DNA from: Lampris incognitus
Taxonomy: Eukaryota > Chordata > Actinopteri > Lampriformes > Lampridae
NCBI RefSeq assembly: GCF_029633865.1
Contig: NC_079217.1
Coordinates: 52,762,479 to 52,826,478, forward strand
Direction: 5' to 3'
DNA length: 64,000 bases
Positions 44,776-54,709 of the stretch are shown here, one piece after another. The translations under genes were made by a program, and so were the position numbers. How positions within the stretch are numbered: the first letter of the stretch is position 1; each line of letters begins with the position of its first letter. The notes beneath the pieces were generated by a model, which saw only the letters and a program-made list of their open reading frames with translations, ran no database searches and was not told the origin of the DNA.

Positions 44776-45295
44776 ATGGCTCCGGTTGTGCAACTACTTT
44801 GCGTTACACTCGTGTGCGTGGCTTATTCGGCCTGCGACGGTCCGTCCCAACCCGCCGGTTTCCGCTCCTCCGCTCGCTCGGCGTGTAAACCCATACCCAG
44901 CACGCTGTCTCTGTGCCACGGCGTAGGCTACCGGCAGATGCGGATCCCCAACCTGCTGGGCCACGACTCGCTGAGGGAGGCCCAGCAGCAGTCGGCGGCC
45001 TGGCTGCCGCTGGTCTCCAAGCTTTGCCACCCCGACACGAAGAAGTTCCTGTGCTCGCTGTTCGCGCCGGTGTGCCTGCCGGAGCTGCCCGAGGCGGTGC
45101 GGCCGTGCCGGTCCCTGTGCGAGGCGGTGCGGGCCGGCTGCCTGCCCGTCATGAGCGCCTTCGGCTTCCCGTGGCCCGACATGTTCAACTGCACACGGTT
45201 CCCGCGCTCCACGCACCTCTGCGTCCCGCCGAGCGGAGAGCCCGACGGGGAGGAGGAGGAGGAGGAGGAGGTCCGACAGCAGGAGGCGGCGAGAG
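44776..45295 (+). CDS. SFRP-type gene exon 1 (signal peptide and frizzled domain)
   Basis: 520 bp ending in phase 1 with donor gcgagag|gtacgg. The ATG follows gcagc and starts a clear signal peptide, [18 protein letters not shown]. Confidence 0.93.
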
Positions 45296-48200
45296 GTACG
45301 GAGGCTTAGGGAGCAACTTGGGACAATTGGGAAAAGTTAAGGAGCAAGAATGTGTATTGTTCGCGACGTGTGTTGCGACGTTAAAGGGTAAAAAAAATTT
45401 TTTTTTAATCCAGATATACGCAGCTTTTCACTTTAAAAGCTCATTTTGAAGAACAAAATAAAACATAAAAATAAAAATGTATCGGTCTTGCAATGATGAG
45501 GGGATGGCTATCCAGAACCATTTCAGGCGACAAAATGGTTTGAGGAATTTTAGAGAGGGGGTAAATAGGGCAGTTGTCCACAAGCAGTCATTAAAATCAG
45601 GAATCCAAAGGTGGACCTGGCGAGATCTGGTTTTTCTAGAAGAGTTTTGGCCTTACATGACAACCTCTGCCGGGTGACTGTTGCTCTCGCGGTGAGATTC
45701 TGGAACGACACGAGGCCCCCCTGCTGCGTCCGCGCGTGTCCTGGCGCATTCCCACTCACACCCACTGGCGCATCTGAGCGGTTCCCGAACCTCTTCGCAC
45801 CGTGGCCCGCCTGTGGCGATACTCTTTTACGGCACAAGCAGAGTTTTCCATTATTTGTCAAAAAGCGGGATATTTAAAATCTACTCTATAACGTTCACGA
45901 ATGCAGTATTCCCATTCTCGGCCTTGGAATGATCAGATGAAATGGACAAGACACGCTGTGATTAAACATTATTTTAGTGATGTTTTGGTTTGCAGTTAAA
46001 ATATTGCAGTTTGCATGTTTGCATTGACCCAAATGCATTTTTGCATCAATGAAATTGCAGGTGGGTTTTTTCTCTCTGTTTCCAGACAAAATGTGTTAAT
46101 TGCGGTAACCCCACGACCCACCAGGCCGCCATGCTGAGACCCACTTGTAGGTCTCTACTGGTAGTTTGAAAACCACTGATCTAGCTAACCCCTTTTCCCA
46201 TGTGATCCCCAGGGAGTGTTATCTGTGATGCCTGCAGTCTGGCGGCTGAAGGAGAGGCTGACATCCAGGACAACTTCTGTCGCAGCCCATACGGTGAAAA
46301 CAGATGACAAACATAATGGGTTACAAACAACGGCAGGATTTTTTTTCTTCTTTGATTTACTGTGAGAACAGATAGCATAGGAGGTTGTTCAGGAAAAACA
46401 AGACACAGTCTTCTTTTCCGTTGTTGTTGTTTTTTTTTTGATTGGATTTTATAAGTGCATGTAAATACATTTCTCTCAGCACACACCACTCAGCTGAATA
46501 ACTACACACTGAGATTATTGGAGATAATGAGTTTGTGATGAATAATGCAGGGACCACTTTCTCCAGTCAGAGTGGACGCAAACACGGGGGATACTTCTGG
46601 TTGTTTGTATATAAAGTTGATTGATTGGCATCTATACAGATGAATCCATAGCATACTAGTACTACTACTACTACTTTCGGCTACTCCCGTTAGGGGTCAC
46701 CATGCTGGATCATCTGTTTCCATGTCTTCCTGTCCTCTGCATCTTCCTCTGTCACACCAGCCACCTGCATGTCCTCCCTCACCACATCCATAAACCTCCC
46801 ATTTGGCCTTCCTCTTTTCCTCTTGCCTGGCAGCTCCATATTCAGCATCCTTCTCCCAGTATACCCAGCATCTCTCCTCCACACATGTCCAAACCATCTC
46901 AACCTGTTCTCTCTTGCCTCGAAAATGAAGATGAATCCTTAGAATAATGTTTGAATATATGCATGAATAACCAACGGATAACGAATGGGAGAATGAATGA
47001 ATAGTTGAATGGTTTCTGTAAGAGAGAATAAGAAAATATAAAAATAATTATTATCAGATTTAAATACCAAACACACCAGGCTTTATTACTCTAGCAATAT
47101 CACACAGGTGCAATATAAAGATAAATGGCTAATGGAATAGCTTAGCTAGCATTCCACATACACACTTGTAAACACTGCAGTATAACACAGCCGACACAAC
47201 GTAAACACAAGGTGCACACAACTAGCTGGCTGACGCTACAGGCTCAATTAGCGAGTGGGTCAAATTAACACACAGAAGCAGAAAAAAGCTCAGATAACAC
47301 ACATAGGTCACGGCCACTATATAGAAGATAATGTGGATAACATACAGCATTTGTCCCATGTAAACAACCACACTCGCCCAGGAAAGTGGTGAGTGAGTTT
47401 TTTGTGAGTGAGTTCTTTGTTTTTGTATCTGTGAGAGGAACGAAACGCCAAAGCTTAAAACAATTTTGCCTCAGTGGGCCCCATACCAACACAACATCCT
47501 GTCCTTAGACTCTCGCATCGGATAAGGAAAAACTCCCTGAAAAAACCCTTTAAAAGGGGGAGAAAATAAGAATAAACCCCAGGGAGAGCAAAAGAGGAGG
47601 GATCTCTCTCCCAAGATGGACAGACGTGCAATGGATGTTGTGTTTACATAATTTACAGAATACAACATTAAAAGAGGATAGCAGAATTGTAATGGATTTA
47701 TTAAATGTATGAAGAATATGATGAGGAGGATGCCAAGCAGTGTCCAGACGCCACCAGAACAACCCAGGACCCCAGCCCCGTGACCACTATCACCATGTAG
47801 ACCAAAAAAAAAAAAAGTTTGGCAGTTTAGGCAGTTTTGGTACTGTGACTGGCTGACTGGGAGGCTGGAGAGCACCTGGCCTCTGTGGTGGTGTATACTG
47901 GGGCTGAAGACCATGCTGGACCAGCGGGTCTGGTACAGGCTGATACAGTGCTGGACCAGGTGTTGGAGGCAGCTGCTGATAGGCTGGCTGAGTCTTTGGA
48001 GCAGGCTGGGGCTGATATACCTTTTATAGGTTGTGGATGATGGCTCTGCTTGCACAGTGGCGGTTGTTATGCTGGCTGTGCAGGGATGACTAGCAGAGGC
48101 TGATCCTCCACCTGTGGGGGCACAGCAGGTTTGCATTGTGAAGGTGTTGCTGCCCAAGTAAGTAGTTGATTGGTAAACTTCTGAGGCGTGCTTGCTGGGT

Positions 48201-51200
48201 GTTGGCCCACTGGCTGGAGAGCAGCTGCAGTGGGAACTGGTGTGCAGGGTACAGTGCTGTTGCAGTCTGGGGTTGGTATGTAGGCTGTGCAGGCGTAGCT
48301 GGAGTACACTGATAAACTGGATATGTAGGGATGACTGGTGGAGGCTGAGACTTTGTATGGTGGGGTTGGCATGCTGCCATACATGGTCTCCGTGGGCAGT
48401 GACACAGGCTGGTTTGGCTGGTAGGCAGGCTGGTACCCTGGTGCTTTTGACATTTGTTGGCCCATGTGACCTACTGCTTGCATCGCCTGGAAGTTCGTGT
48501 GGTCCATGACCTTACTCCACCCTCATTCTAAACACAGGGAACCCCACAGGGTTGTGTGCTGAGCCCGACGCTCTTCACACTCTTCACCCACGACTGCACC
48601 CCCATCCACGCTTCACCCATGACTGCACCTCCCATCCACACCTCCAACTCCATAATTAAATTTGCGAGCGACACCCCAATAGTTGGGCTGATTAGAGACA
48701 ATGAGGAGACGGCCTACAGGTTTGAGGTGGAACATCTGGCTGAGTGGTGTAAGGACAACAACCTGGTCCTTAACACCTTGAGGACAAAGGATGGTCATTG
48801 ACCTCAGAAGATCAAAGGAGAGAGTCCACCTCCCTGTCCACATACATGGAGGAGCAGTGGAAAGAGTGGAAAATTTAAAGTTCCTTGGAGTCACTGTATC
48901 CAACAGCTGACATGGACCTCCAACACGTCACACCTGGTCAAAAAGGCCCAGCAAAGACTCTTCTTCCTCAGGAAGCTGAAAAGGGCCAAGCTCCCACAGA
49001 AATGGTTGCTAAATGTCTACAGGAGCACCATCGAGAGCATCCTGACTAACTGCATGACTGTGTGGTATGCCAGCTGCACAGCTGCCGAGTGAAAGGACCT
49101 GCATCGAGTGGTGAATTTGGACCAGCGCATTGTCGGGATGGAGCTCCCAAAACTGGACACTATCTATGCCAGTCTACTGAGGAAGAAAGCACGCATCATC
49201 ATCAGGGACACCACCTACCTAAGCCATTCCCTGTTTGAACCGCTGCTGTCTGGCAAATGGCTCAGGATAATAAGAACCTGTACCAATAGACCGAGGAAAA
49301 GCTTCTTTCCCAGAGCCCCCCCCCCCCGCCCAACTGCAGAACAGAATATAGGTACCGTGCTCACACTAACACACAAAAACACATCGAGGACTGTGATACA
49401 CCCCCCCCCACACACACACACACACAACAAGGACTGACACATGCTCACACACACAAACACCTCCACCCCCAGAGACTGCTATCACACACAATTTATAACC
49501 TCTGTAACTTTGTAAATGAGTAAATTTAATCTAATTAGTGCCTTCTTTTTTGTAATGCTTTTATTTATTTTTTCATTTTAAGAACATCAGGAGAAGCCTA
49601 TGAAATTTCATTGTACCTGAGTATAGTGACAATAAAGCTCATTCTATTCTACCGCTTGAAGTGGGGACTGGCAGCCTAGGAACTGCTCCAAACAGCGGTG
49701 CGGAAGTTGCTGTAGGTGGTAGGGACCGAGTGCATCTGTAGCTCTGCTGCCTTTGGCCTGGCATACAAGCTGTTGTTGCTTGAGACTGTAATGCTGCCGT
49801 TGTTGTGCACAGCAGCAGTGTTAGTGGCAGCTTATTTTGAGGCTGGGTGGGCGGTCCCAGCTGGAGGGATAACAGCTGCTGCAGAAAAATGTGGCTGTCT
49901 GTTTGAGAGTTCAACCAAGGTGAGTGGTTCGACTGGGTGGACAGACTTGGATATGATGATTGCTGTGGCGTACGAGAACCAGATCGGCTTACACCGAAGC
50001 TGTATTCTGTTAGGCTCTGACTGTGGCAGCTCTGCTCTGAGGGGGTTCTGGCTATTGGAGCCCCATACACACTCAGCTGGCCGGGCAGGCTACTAGCATG
50101 CGACGCTATGTCCCGTTGACTCCCCTTATCGACTGCTCCTGGCGAGGAGAGATGGGGAGGGGGCCTGAGCGTGGTGTATGAATGTTCACCTGTAGTGGCA
50201 AACTTGGTCTGCAAGTGGAGTGACTGCAGCTGCTGTGCGCTGGCGCTCTCAGTATCGTCTTGGGGGGGGGGGCAGTATAAGGCATGAGGGACTGTGGTAA
50301 GCTGACCTTATAACCTTGCAGGTGTGCTGGAAGCTGTTGTGGCCTTCCTGCTTCCAGTGGTCCGCTTTCAGCTGCTGCTGTTCTCTGTGCTCCATGGCGC
50401 CGTCGTGGGTGAAGTATATTCGGCTCAAAGGACCAACACTGAAGATGAGTTTGTGATGAATAATGCTGGGACCATTTCATCCAGTATGGCAACACTGGTC
50501 AGACAGTAGACACAGACACACGGAACAGTTCTGATTGTTTATATAAAGTTGAATGATTGGCATCAACACAGATTAATCCTAAGAATAATGTTTGAATATA
50601 TGTGTGAATAACCATTACATAACAAATGGAAGAATGAATGAATGGTTGAATGGTTTCTGTGAGACAGAATAAGAAAAAATATGAATAATCATTAACAGAT
50701 TTAATACCAAACACATGGAATACCTATGTGTGAATGAGAGGGAGGACAGTGGAATGGTGGGGATGCAAGGAGTAGAGGTGATGAAGGCGTATGAGTTTAA
50801 ATACTTGGGGTCAACTGTCCAAAGTAACGTGGAGTGCAGGAGAGAGGTGAAGAAGAGGGTGCGAGCAGGGTGGAGTGGATGGAGAAGAGTGTCAGGAGTG
50901 ATTTGCAACAAAAGGGTACCAGCAAGAGTTAAAGGGAAGTTTTACAAGATGGTTGTGAGACCAGCTATGTTGTATGGTTTGGAGACAGTGGCACTGACCA
51001 AAAGATAGGAGGCGGAGCTGGAGGTGGCAGAGTTGAAGATGCTAAGATTTTCATTGGGAGTGACGAAGAAGGACAGGATTAAGAACGAGTATATTAGAGG
51101 GACAGCTCAGGTTGGACGGTTTGGAGACAAAGCAGGAGAGGCAAGATTGAGATGGCTTGGACATGTGTGGAGGAGAGATGCTGGGTATATTGGGAGAAGG

Positions 51201-51454
51201 ATGCTGAATATGGAGCTGCCAGGGAAGAGGAAAAGAGGAAGGCCAAAGAGGAGGTTTATGGATGTGGTGAGGGAGGACATGCAGATGACTGGTGTTACAA
51301 AGGAAGATGCAGAAGACAGGAAGAAATGGAAACGGATGATCCACTGTGGCGACCCCCTGACGGGAGCAGCCAGAAGTAGTGGTAGTAGTAGTAGTAGTAG
51401 ATTTAATACCAAACACACCAGGCTTGAGTACAGTAGCAATATCACATAGGTGCA

Positions 51455-51490
<36 letters not shown>

Positions 51491-53604
51491 ATTTTATTTG
51501 TGGGCGCCTTTCAGAGCACTCAAGGACACCTTACAGAACACAGTAAAAAAAAAAAAACAAGCAGCACTGTATCAGACATTATAAAATCAAAACAAGCAGG
51601 GTAGACAATAAAAAGAAGTTAATACAACAGAATCATCATCTGCACAAAACTCAATGAAGCGTGGATCAGACTGAATATGCCAGTTTGAAAGGGTACGTTT
51701 TGAGATGGGTTTGAAGGTTGACAGAGAGTCAGTGTTGCAAATGTCTTGTGGGAGAGAGTTCCATAGGCGGGGGGCAGAATGACTGAAGGCTCTAGACCCC
51801 ATGATAGTCAGCGGGCCGATGGTGTTGTGAGTTGGAGCACAGAAGAGGATCTGAGAGTGCGGGAGGGCGTGTGGATATGAAGGAGTTCGGAAAGCTATGA
51901 AGGAGCTAGGTTATTAAGGGCCTTAAAGGTGAGAAGCAGTATCTTGAAGGTAATACAGCATTTAACAGGGAGCCAATGGAGTTGCTGAAGAACAGGAGTG
52001 ATATGATCTATGGAAGGACTTCTGGTAATGATATGGGCAGCTGAATTCTGGACCAATTGAAGCTTATGAAGACACTTGAGTGGAAGACCAAAGAGGATAG
52101 AATTGCAGTAGTCAATACAGGATCTAACCAGGGTGTGAGTGAGTATGGCGGTGCTTTTAGGTGTAAGTGACTGGCGAAAATATTGTGTAGGTGAAAGTAT
52201 GCAGACCGAGTAACATTGTTGATGTGAGGCTTCAAAAGATAATGTGCTGTCCAGGATGACACCCAGACTCTTAACCTGGGGCAATGGAAGAACTATAGAA
52301 TTGTCAATAGTCAGAGAAAAACTATCAGGTTTGGCCAAAGTAGATTTAGTGCCTACTAGGAGGACCTCAGTTTTATCACTATTAAGTTTGAGGAAGTGGT
52401 ATGAAAACCAGGATTTAATTTCTAGTATGCAGTCAGAAAGGGAAGTGGGTGGAAGAGTGGAGGTAGGTTTGGTGGATAGATAAAGCTGGGTGTCATCCGC
52501 ATAGCAGTGAAATTGAATGCCAGATTTACTGAAAATGTGGCCAAGAGGTAGTAGGTAAATAATAAATAGGATACAATATAAACGTAAATGGCTAATAGAA
52601 TAGCTTAGCTAGCATTCCACATACACACTATAACGCAGTGCAATATAACACAGCTGACACAATGGCGCGGCAGTGACATAGATATATATTTAAATGTCGT
52701 AAACACGAGGTGCACACAATTAGCTGGCTGGAGCTACAGACTCAATTAGAGGGTGAGTCAAATCAACCCCCAGTAGCAGAAAAAAAGCTCAGATAACACA
52801 CACAAGTCACGGCCACTATATAGAACAAAACGCGATCTACATACAACATTTATCCCAAATTAACAACCGGTAGATGTATGTTCTCTATTAATAACTTGCT
52901 CTCTTCACAAACACATTCTCCATAACTGAGGGATATGCAGCCGAGGCACACCAAGTTGATGGCATAACCCCTGCACACACATAACTAGAACCCTACTCTA
53001 CTACCTGGGCTGTCAAAAGTGCCTGACTAAAATAGCCACATATGTATATAATCCAATATAATTAATGTAACTGGGAATTTACAACAGAGATAGTATACTT
53101 AAACACTCAGTTTTATCTGAGACAACACAAATGAATCATGTTAATTATATGTTCCTTTGCCCCCTAGCCTTTAAGCTGCGCCTGGGTAGCATGTCTATGG
53201 TTGGAGCAGACCGTCAGCTTGTTCCCCACGGCCGGAGTCGCATCCTGAGGTGGGCCGGTGGCGGGGCAGAGAAGGCTGAGGGGGTCGGCGGGGCGATGGC
53301 GCACAGTGCTCTGTGGCTGCCAGAGGGGGGCACCTGCACATGCCCCGGCCTGGACCCTACAGGGCTGGAAGGAAAACTGGAGGCGGAGAAAGAAGAAGTC
53401 CCGTGGAGAGAAGGAGAGAGGTCTGAGGGATCAAGAGGAAAAGGCAAGGACGGGAGGGGGATGCCAGGAGGTTGGTACCTGGGCTTGGCTCAGGCTGAGG
53501 AGGGGAGGCTGGTGCTGACCCGGCTGGTGAGATGGAACAAGGAAGACAGAGAGCTGAAGAAGTTCATCAGGGCTCTCCTGAAACAACCCTGCTCAGAGCC
53601 ATAG
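44776..53604 (+). CDS. Secreted frizzled-related protein, SFRP1/2/5 subgroup (sfrp2-like), three exons, 345 aa
   Basis: Secreted Wnt-binding modulator. Exons 44776-45295, 46213-46293 and 53168-53604 join in phase to 1038 nt. Residues 1-20 are a signal peptide. The frizzled cysteine-rich domain holds exactly ten cysteines (37, 47, 84, 93, 100, 111, 115, 122, 139, 149). [16 protein letters not shown] and [12 protein letters not shown] resemble SFRP2 most. A (GAG)n tract encodes seven glutamates in the linker. The netrin-like domain has six cysteines in SFRP order (CDAC, NFC, CTC, QPC) and ends [18 protein letters not shown]. Between CTC and the closing helix is a Glu/Lys/Gly-rich stretch of about 45 residues that looks longer than in typical SFRPs. 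Intron 2 (6.87 kb) is packed with retroelements. Confidence 0.9.
45296..46212. other. SFRP-type gene intron 1
   Basis: 917 bp, GT-AG. No repeat with recognisable ends and no extra exon seen. Confidence 0.6.
46213..46293 (+). CDS. SFRP-type gene exon 2
   Basis: 81 bp, phase 1 to phase 1: (G)[26 protein letters not shown]. Acceptor gatccccag, donor acg|gtgaaa. It holds the first three cysteines of the netrin-like domain. Confidence 0.88.
46510..47370 (-). repeat. LTR-like repeat, left copy (3' LTR of minus-strand element)
   Basis: Shares with the right copy 'gtttgtgatgaataatgc', 'gaataatgtttgaatatatg', 'ataccaaacacacc', 'gcttagctagcattccacat' and 'gctcagataacacaca'. Interrupted only by the RTE at 46648-46928. 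Confidence 0.65.
46648..46928 (-). mobile_element. RTE 3'-end copy (minus) with 10-bp target duplication
   Basis: (TAC)n tail, then [20 protein letters not shown] and [20 protein letters not shown] on the minus strand. Target duplication agatgaatcc at 46638-46647 and 46929-46938. The other LTR copy has this site empty (about 50570). Confidence 0.88.
47371..48507 (-). pseudogene. P/Q/Y-rich coding-like sequence, 3' half of LTR element interior
   Basis: A 146-residue minus-strand frame (48507-48067) begins [20 protein letters not shown] and continues [16 protein letters not shown] and [20 protein letters not shown] frameshift leads to another Pro/Gln-rich stretch ([20 protein letters not shown]) before about 47800. 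No gag, protease or RT motif is visible. Composition is like low-complexity host scaffold or RNA-binding proteins, but I do not recognise it. The left ~450 bp (47371-47810) is non-coding 3' sequence. Confidence 0.35.
48512..49653 (+). mobile_element. Rex1/CR1-type LINE, 5'-truncated
   Basis: Plus-strand decayed frame: [20 protein letters not shown], a damaged catalytic block ([11 protein letters not shown] where FADDT is expected), [70 protein letters not shown]. It ends in 'gacaataaagctcattctat'. Contains stops. It splits the P/Q-rich interior of the LTR element. Confidence 0.8.
49654..50439 (-). pseudogene. P/Q/S-rich coding-like sequence, 5' half of LTR element interior
   Basis: Minus-strand frames start just inside the putative primer-binding site: an ATG-led [20 protein letters not shown], an overlapping frame with [12 protein letters not shown], and, after a poly-C frameshift, a 191-residue frame (50214-49639) with [20 protein letters not shown] and [20 protein letters not shown]. 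No known domain. It would be one exon-less coding unit with 48507-47800 before the Rex1-like insertion. Confidence 0.35.
50716..51399 (+). mobile_element. RTE 5'-truncated copy with 18-bp target duplication
   Basis: Matches 21683-22349 of the full-length element ([14 protein letters not shown] to MIHCGDP) with one in-frame stop after LTKR, then a (TAG)n tail. Duplication gatttaataccaaacaca at 50698-50715 and 51400-51417. The left LTR copy shows the empty site. Confidence 0.93.
51461..52573 (-). mobile_element. CR1/L2-type LINE 3' part
   Basis: Minus strand from about 52570: [19 protein letters not shown] (catalytic YADD), [86 protein letters not shown], then 'gaaaggcgcccacaaataaa' and a (TAA)n tail (51461-51490). 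Flanked by short 'caatataa' duplications. RT N-half missing; frames broken. Confidence 0.85.
52869..53167. other. End of SFRP intron 2
   Basis: Unassigned intronic sequence up to the acceptor ttgccccctag. Confidence 0.6.
53168..53604 (+). CDS. SFRP-type gene exon 3 (rest of netrin-like domain, stop)
   Basis: 437 bp; with the split codon it reads (A)[20 protein letters not shown], then CTC, a Glu/Lys/Gly-rich insert, [20 protein letters not shown] and the closing helix, then TAG at 53602-53604. Acceptor gttcctttgccccctag. Confidence 0.9.
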
Positions 53605-54114
53605 ATAGAGTTAACCTTTTGTTGTTTTCGGTGGCGTCCATGTTTTGTTGTTGTTTTTGTTTTGTTTTTTTAAGCCATGCTGTTGGTAGGCTTGGCATAC
53701 AGCACAGGGAATTTGCATGCCAATGTGTCCTAGACAGAGTTAATCTACAAATGCATTTCAGCTTCTCTACTTGCAAAGGCAATCTTAATTAATTATCAAG
53801 AACTGGTTACAATAGCTCCACCCTTTGGGTGATCTATGGGATGACAAGAGCACAGGGTTTTTGTCATACTACATTTATAGCCCTCAGCGGTCCCCCTCTT
53901 CCACATGTTTGATCAGCTAAACAATCAATCAGCATCGCTTCTTCAAGAGGGGGACAATTGACAATTGATACAGTGAAACTCAGAAACGAAAAATGACAAG
54001 ATGTATCTGATGAGACAGACATGGAAACAGATGCTGACGTATTAGACAAAACATAATTAGTGACATCCATGTTAGTCTGCCACTGCTGTTCTATGGTTGT
54101 TACCAGGCAACTTG
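53605..54114 (+). other. 3' flank of SFRP-type gene, likely including 3' UTR
   Basis: AT-rich, no repeat recognised. Polyadenylation site not fixed. Confidence 0.4.
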
Positions 54115-54499
54115 TGCTTGTTTGTAATTTGTAGCTCCACCCCTCTGCCGATCCGGGGAAGGCTGCAGACTACCACATGCCTCCCTCCTCCAATACATGT
54201 GGAGTCGCCAGCCGCTTCTTTTCACCTGACAGTGAGGAGTTTCGCCAGGGGGACGTAGCGCATGGGAGGATCACGCTATTCCCCCCAGTCCCCCCCCCCG
54301 AACAGGTGCCCTGATCGACCAGAGGAGGCGCTAGTGCAACGACCAGGACACATACTTACATCCAGCTTCCCACCCGCAGACACGGCCAACTGTGTCTGTA
54401 GGGACGCCCGACCAAGCCGGAGGTAACACAGGGATTTGCACTAGTGATCCCCATGTTGGTAGGCAACAGAATAGACCGCCATGCCACCCGGACACCCTG
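54115..54499 (-). mobile_element. tRNA-derived SINE, family A, near full length (minus)
   Basis: Minus-strand head 'ggcatggcggtctattctgt' with a decayed B box, 'ccgcttggtcgggcgtcc'-like segment, and body matching the 5.4-kb copy (ccacatgtattgg, agccttccccggatcgg). It abuts, and has replaced, the outermost bases of the Tc1-like left end. Confidence 0.75.
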
Positions 54500-54709
54500 A
54501 AGTTTGACTTTTTCAACATAGATATTTGATCTTCATTTCATCAATATTGATAAAGGTAATAATGTAACAAATATCTTGCAACATTTACATTTTGTAGTCC
54601 GGTGTATAATTTGAACAAATGCAAATTTTGCATATGAAAAAAGTAAGTACACCCTTGGCTCTAATAGCTGGTATCCCCCCCCCCCTTTGGAAGAAACAAC
54701 CTCAAGTAG

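Larger units (their letters stand above)
46510..52868 (-). mobile_element. LTR-type retroelement in SFRP intron 2, nonautonomous, multiply interrupted
   Basis: Two diverged direct repeats of about 0.55-0.6 kb (after removing insertions) lie at 46510-47370 and 50440-52868, with about 1.9 kb of non-inserted interior between. Each starts TGA on the plus strand and ends near 'aacaacc'. Beside the right repeat, on the minus strand, 'tggtcctttgagccg' (50435-50421) lies 4 nt inside the LTR edge, where a primer-binding site would be. No pol frame. Insertions: RTE in each LTR, a CR1/L2-like LINE in the right LTR, a Rex1-like LINE in the interior. The LTR reading is my inference from the repeat layout. 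Confidence 0.5.
50440..52868 (-). repeat. LTR-like repeat, right copy (5' LTR of minus-strand element)
   Basis: Counterpart of 46510-47370, interrupted by an RTE copy (50716-51399) and a LINE copy (about 51461-52573). Remaining segments align with the left copy throughout. Confidence 0.65.

Noticed and set aside
44913-45449. Alternative plus-strand frame and two minus-strand frames over SFRP exon 1
   Set aside because: Shadows caused by high GC; the real frame shows a signal peptide and ten ordered cysteines.
46690-46902. A small independent gene on the minus strand
   Set aside because: It is the C-terminus of the RTE protein in a 5'-truncated insertion with its own target duplication.
47471-50495. 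Identifying the P/Q-rich frames as the C-terminal tail of a known endosomal or RNA-binding protein
   Set aside because: Composition is similar but no motif could be matched, so naming a gene would be a guess.
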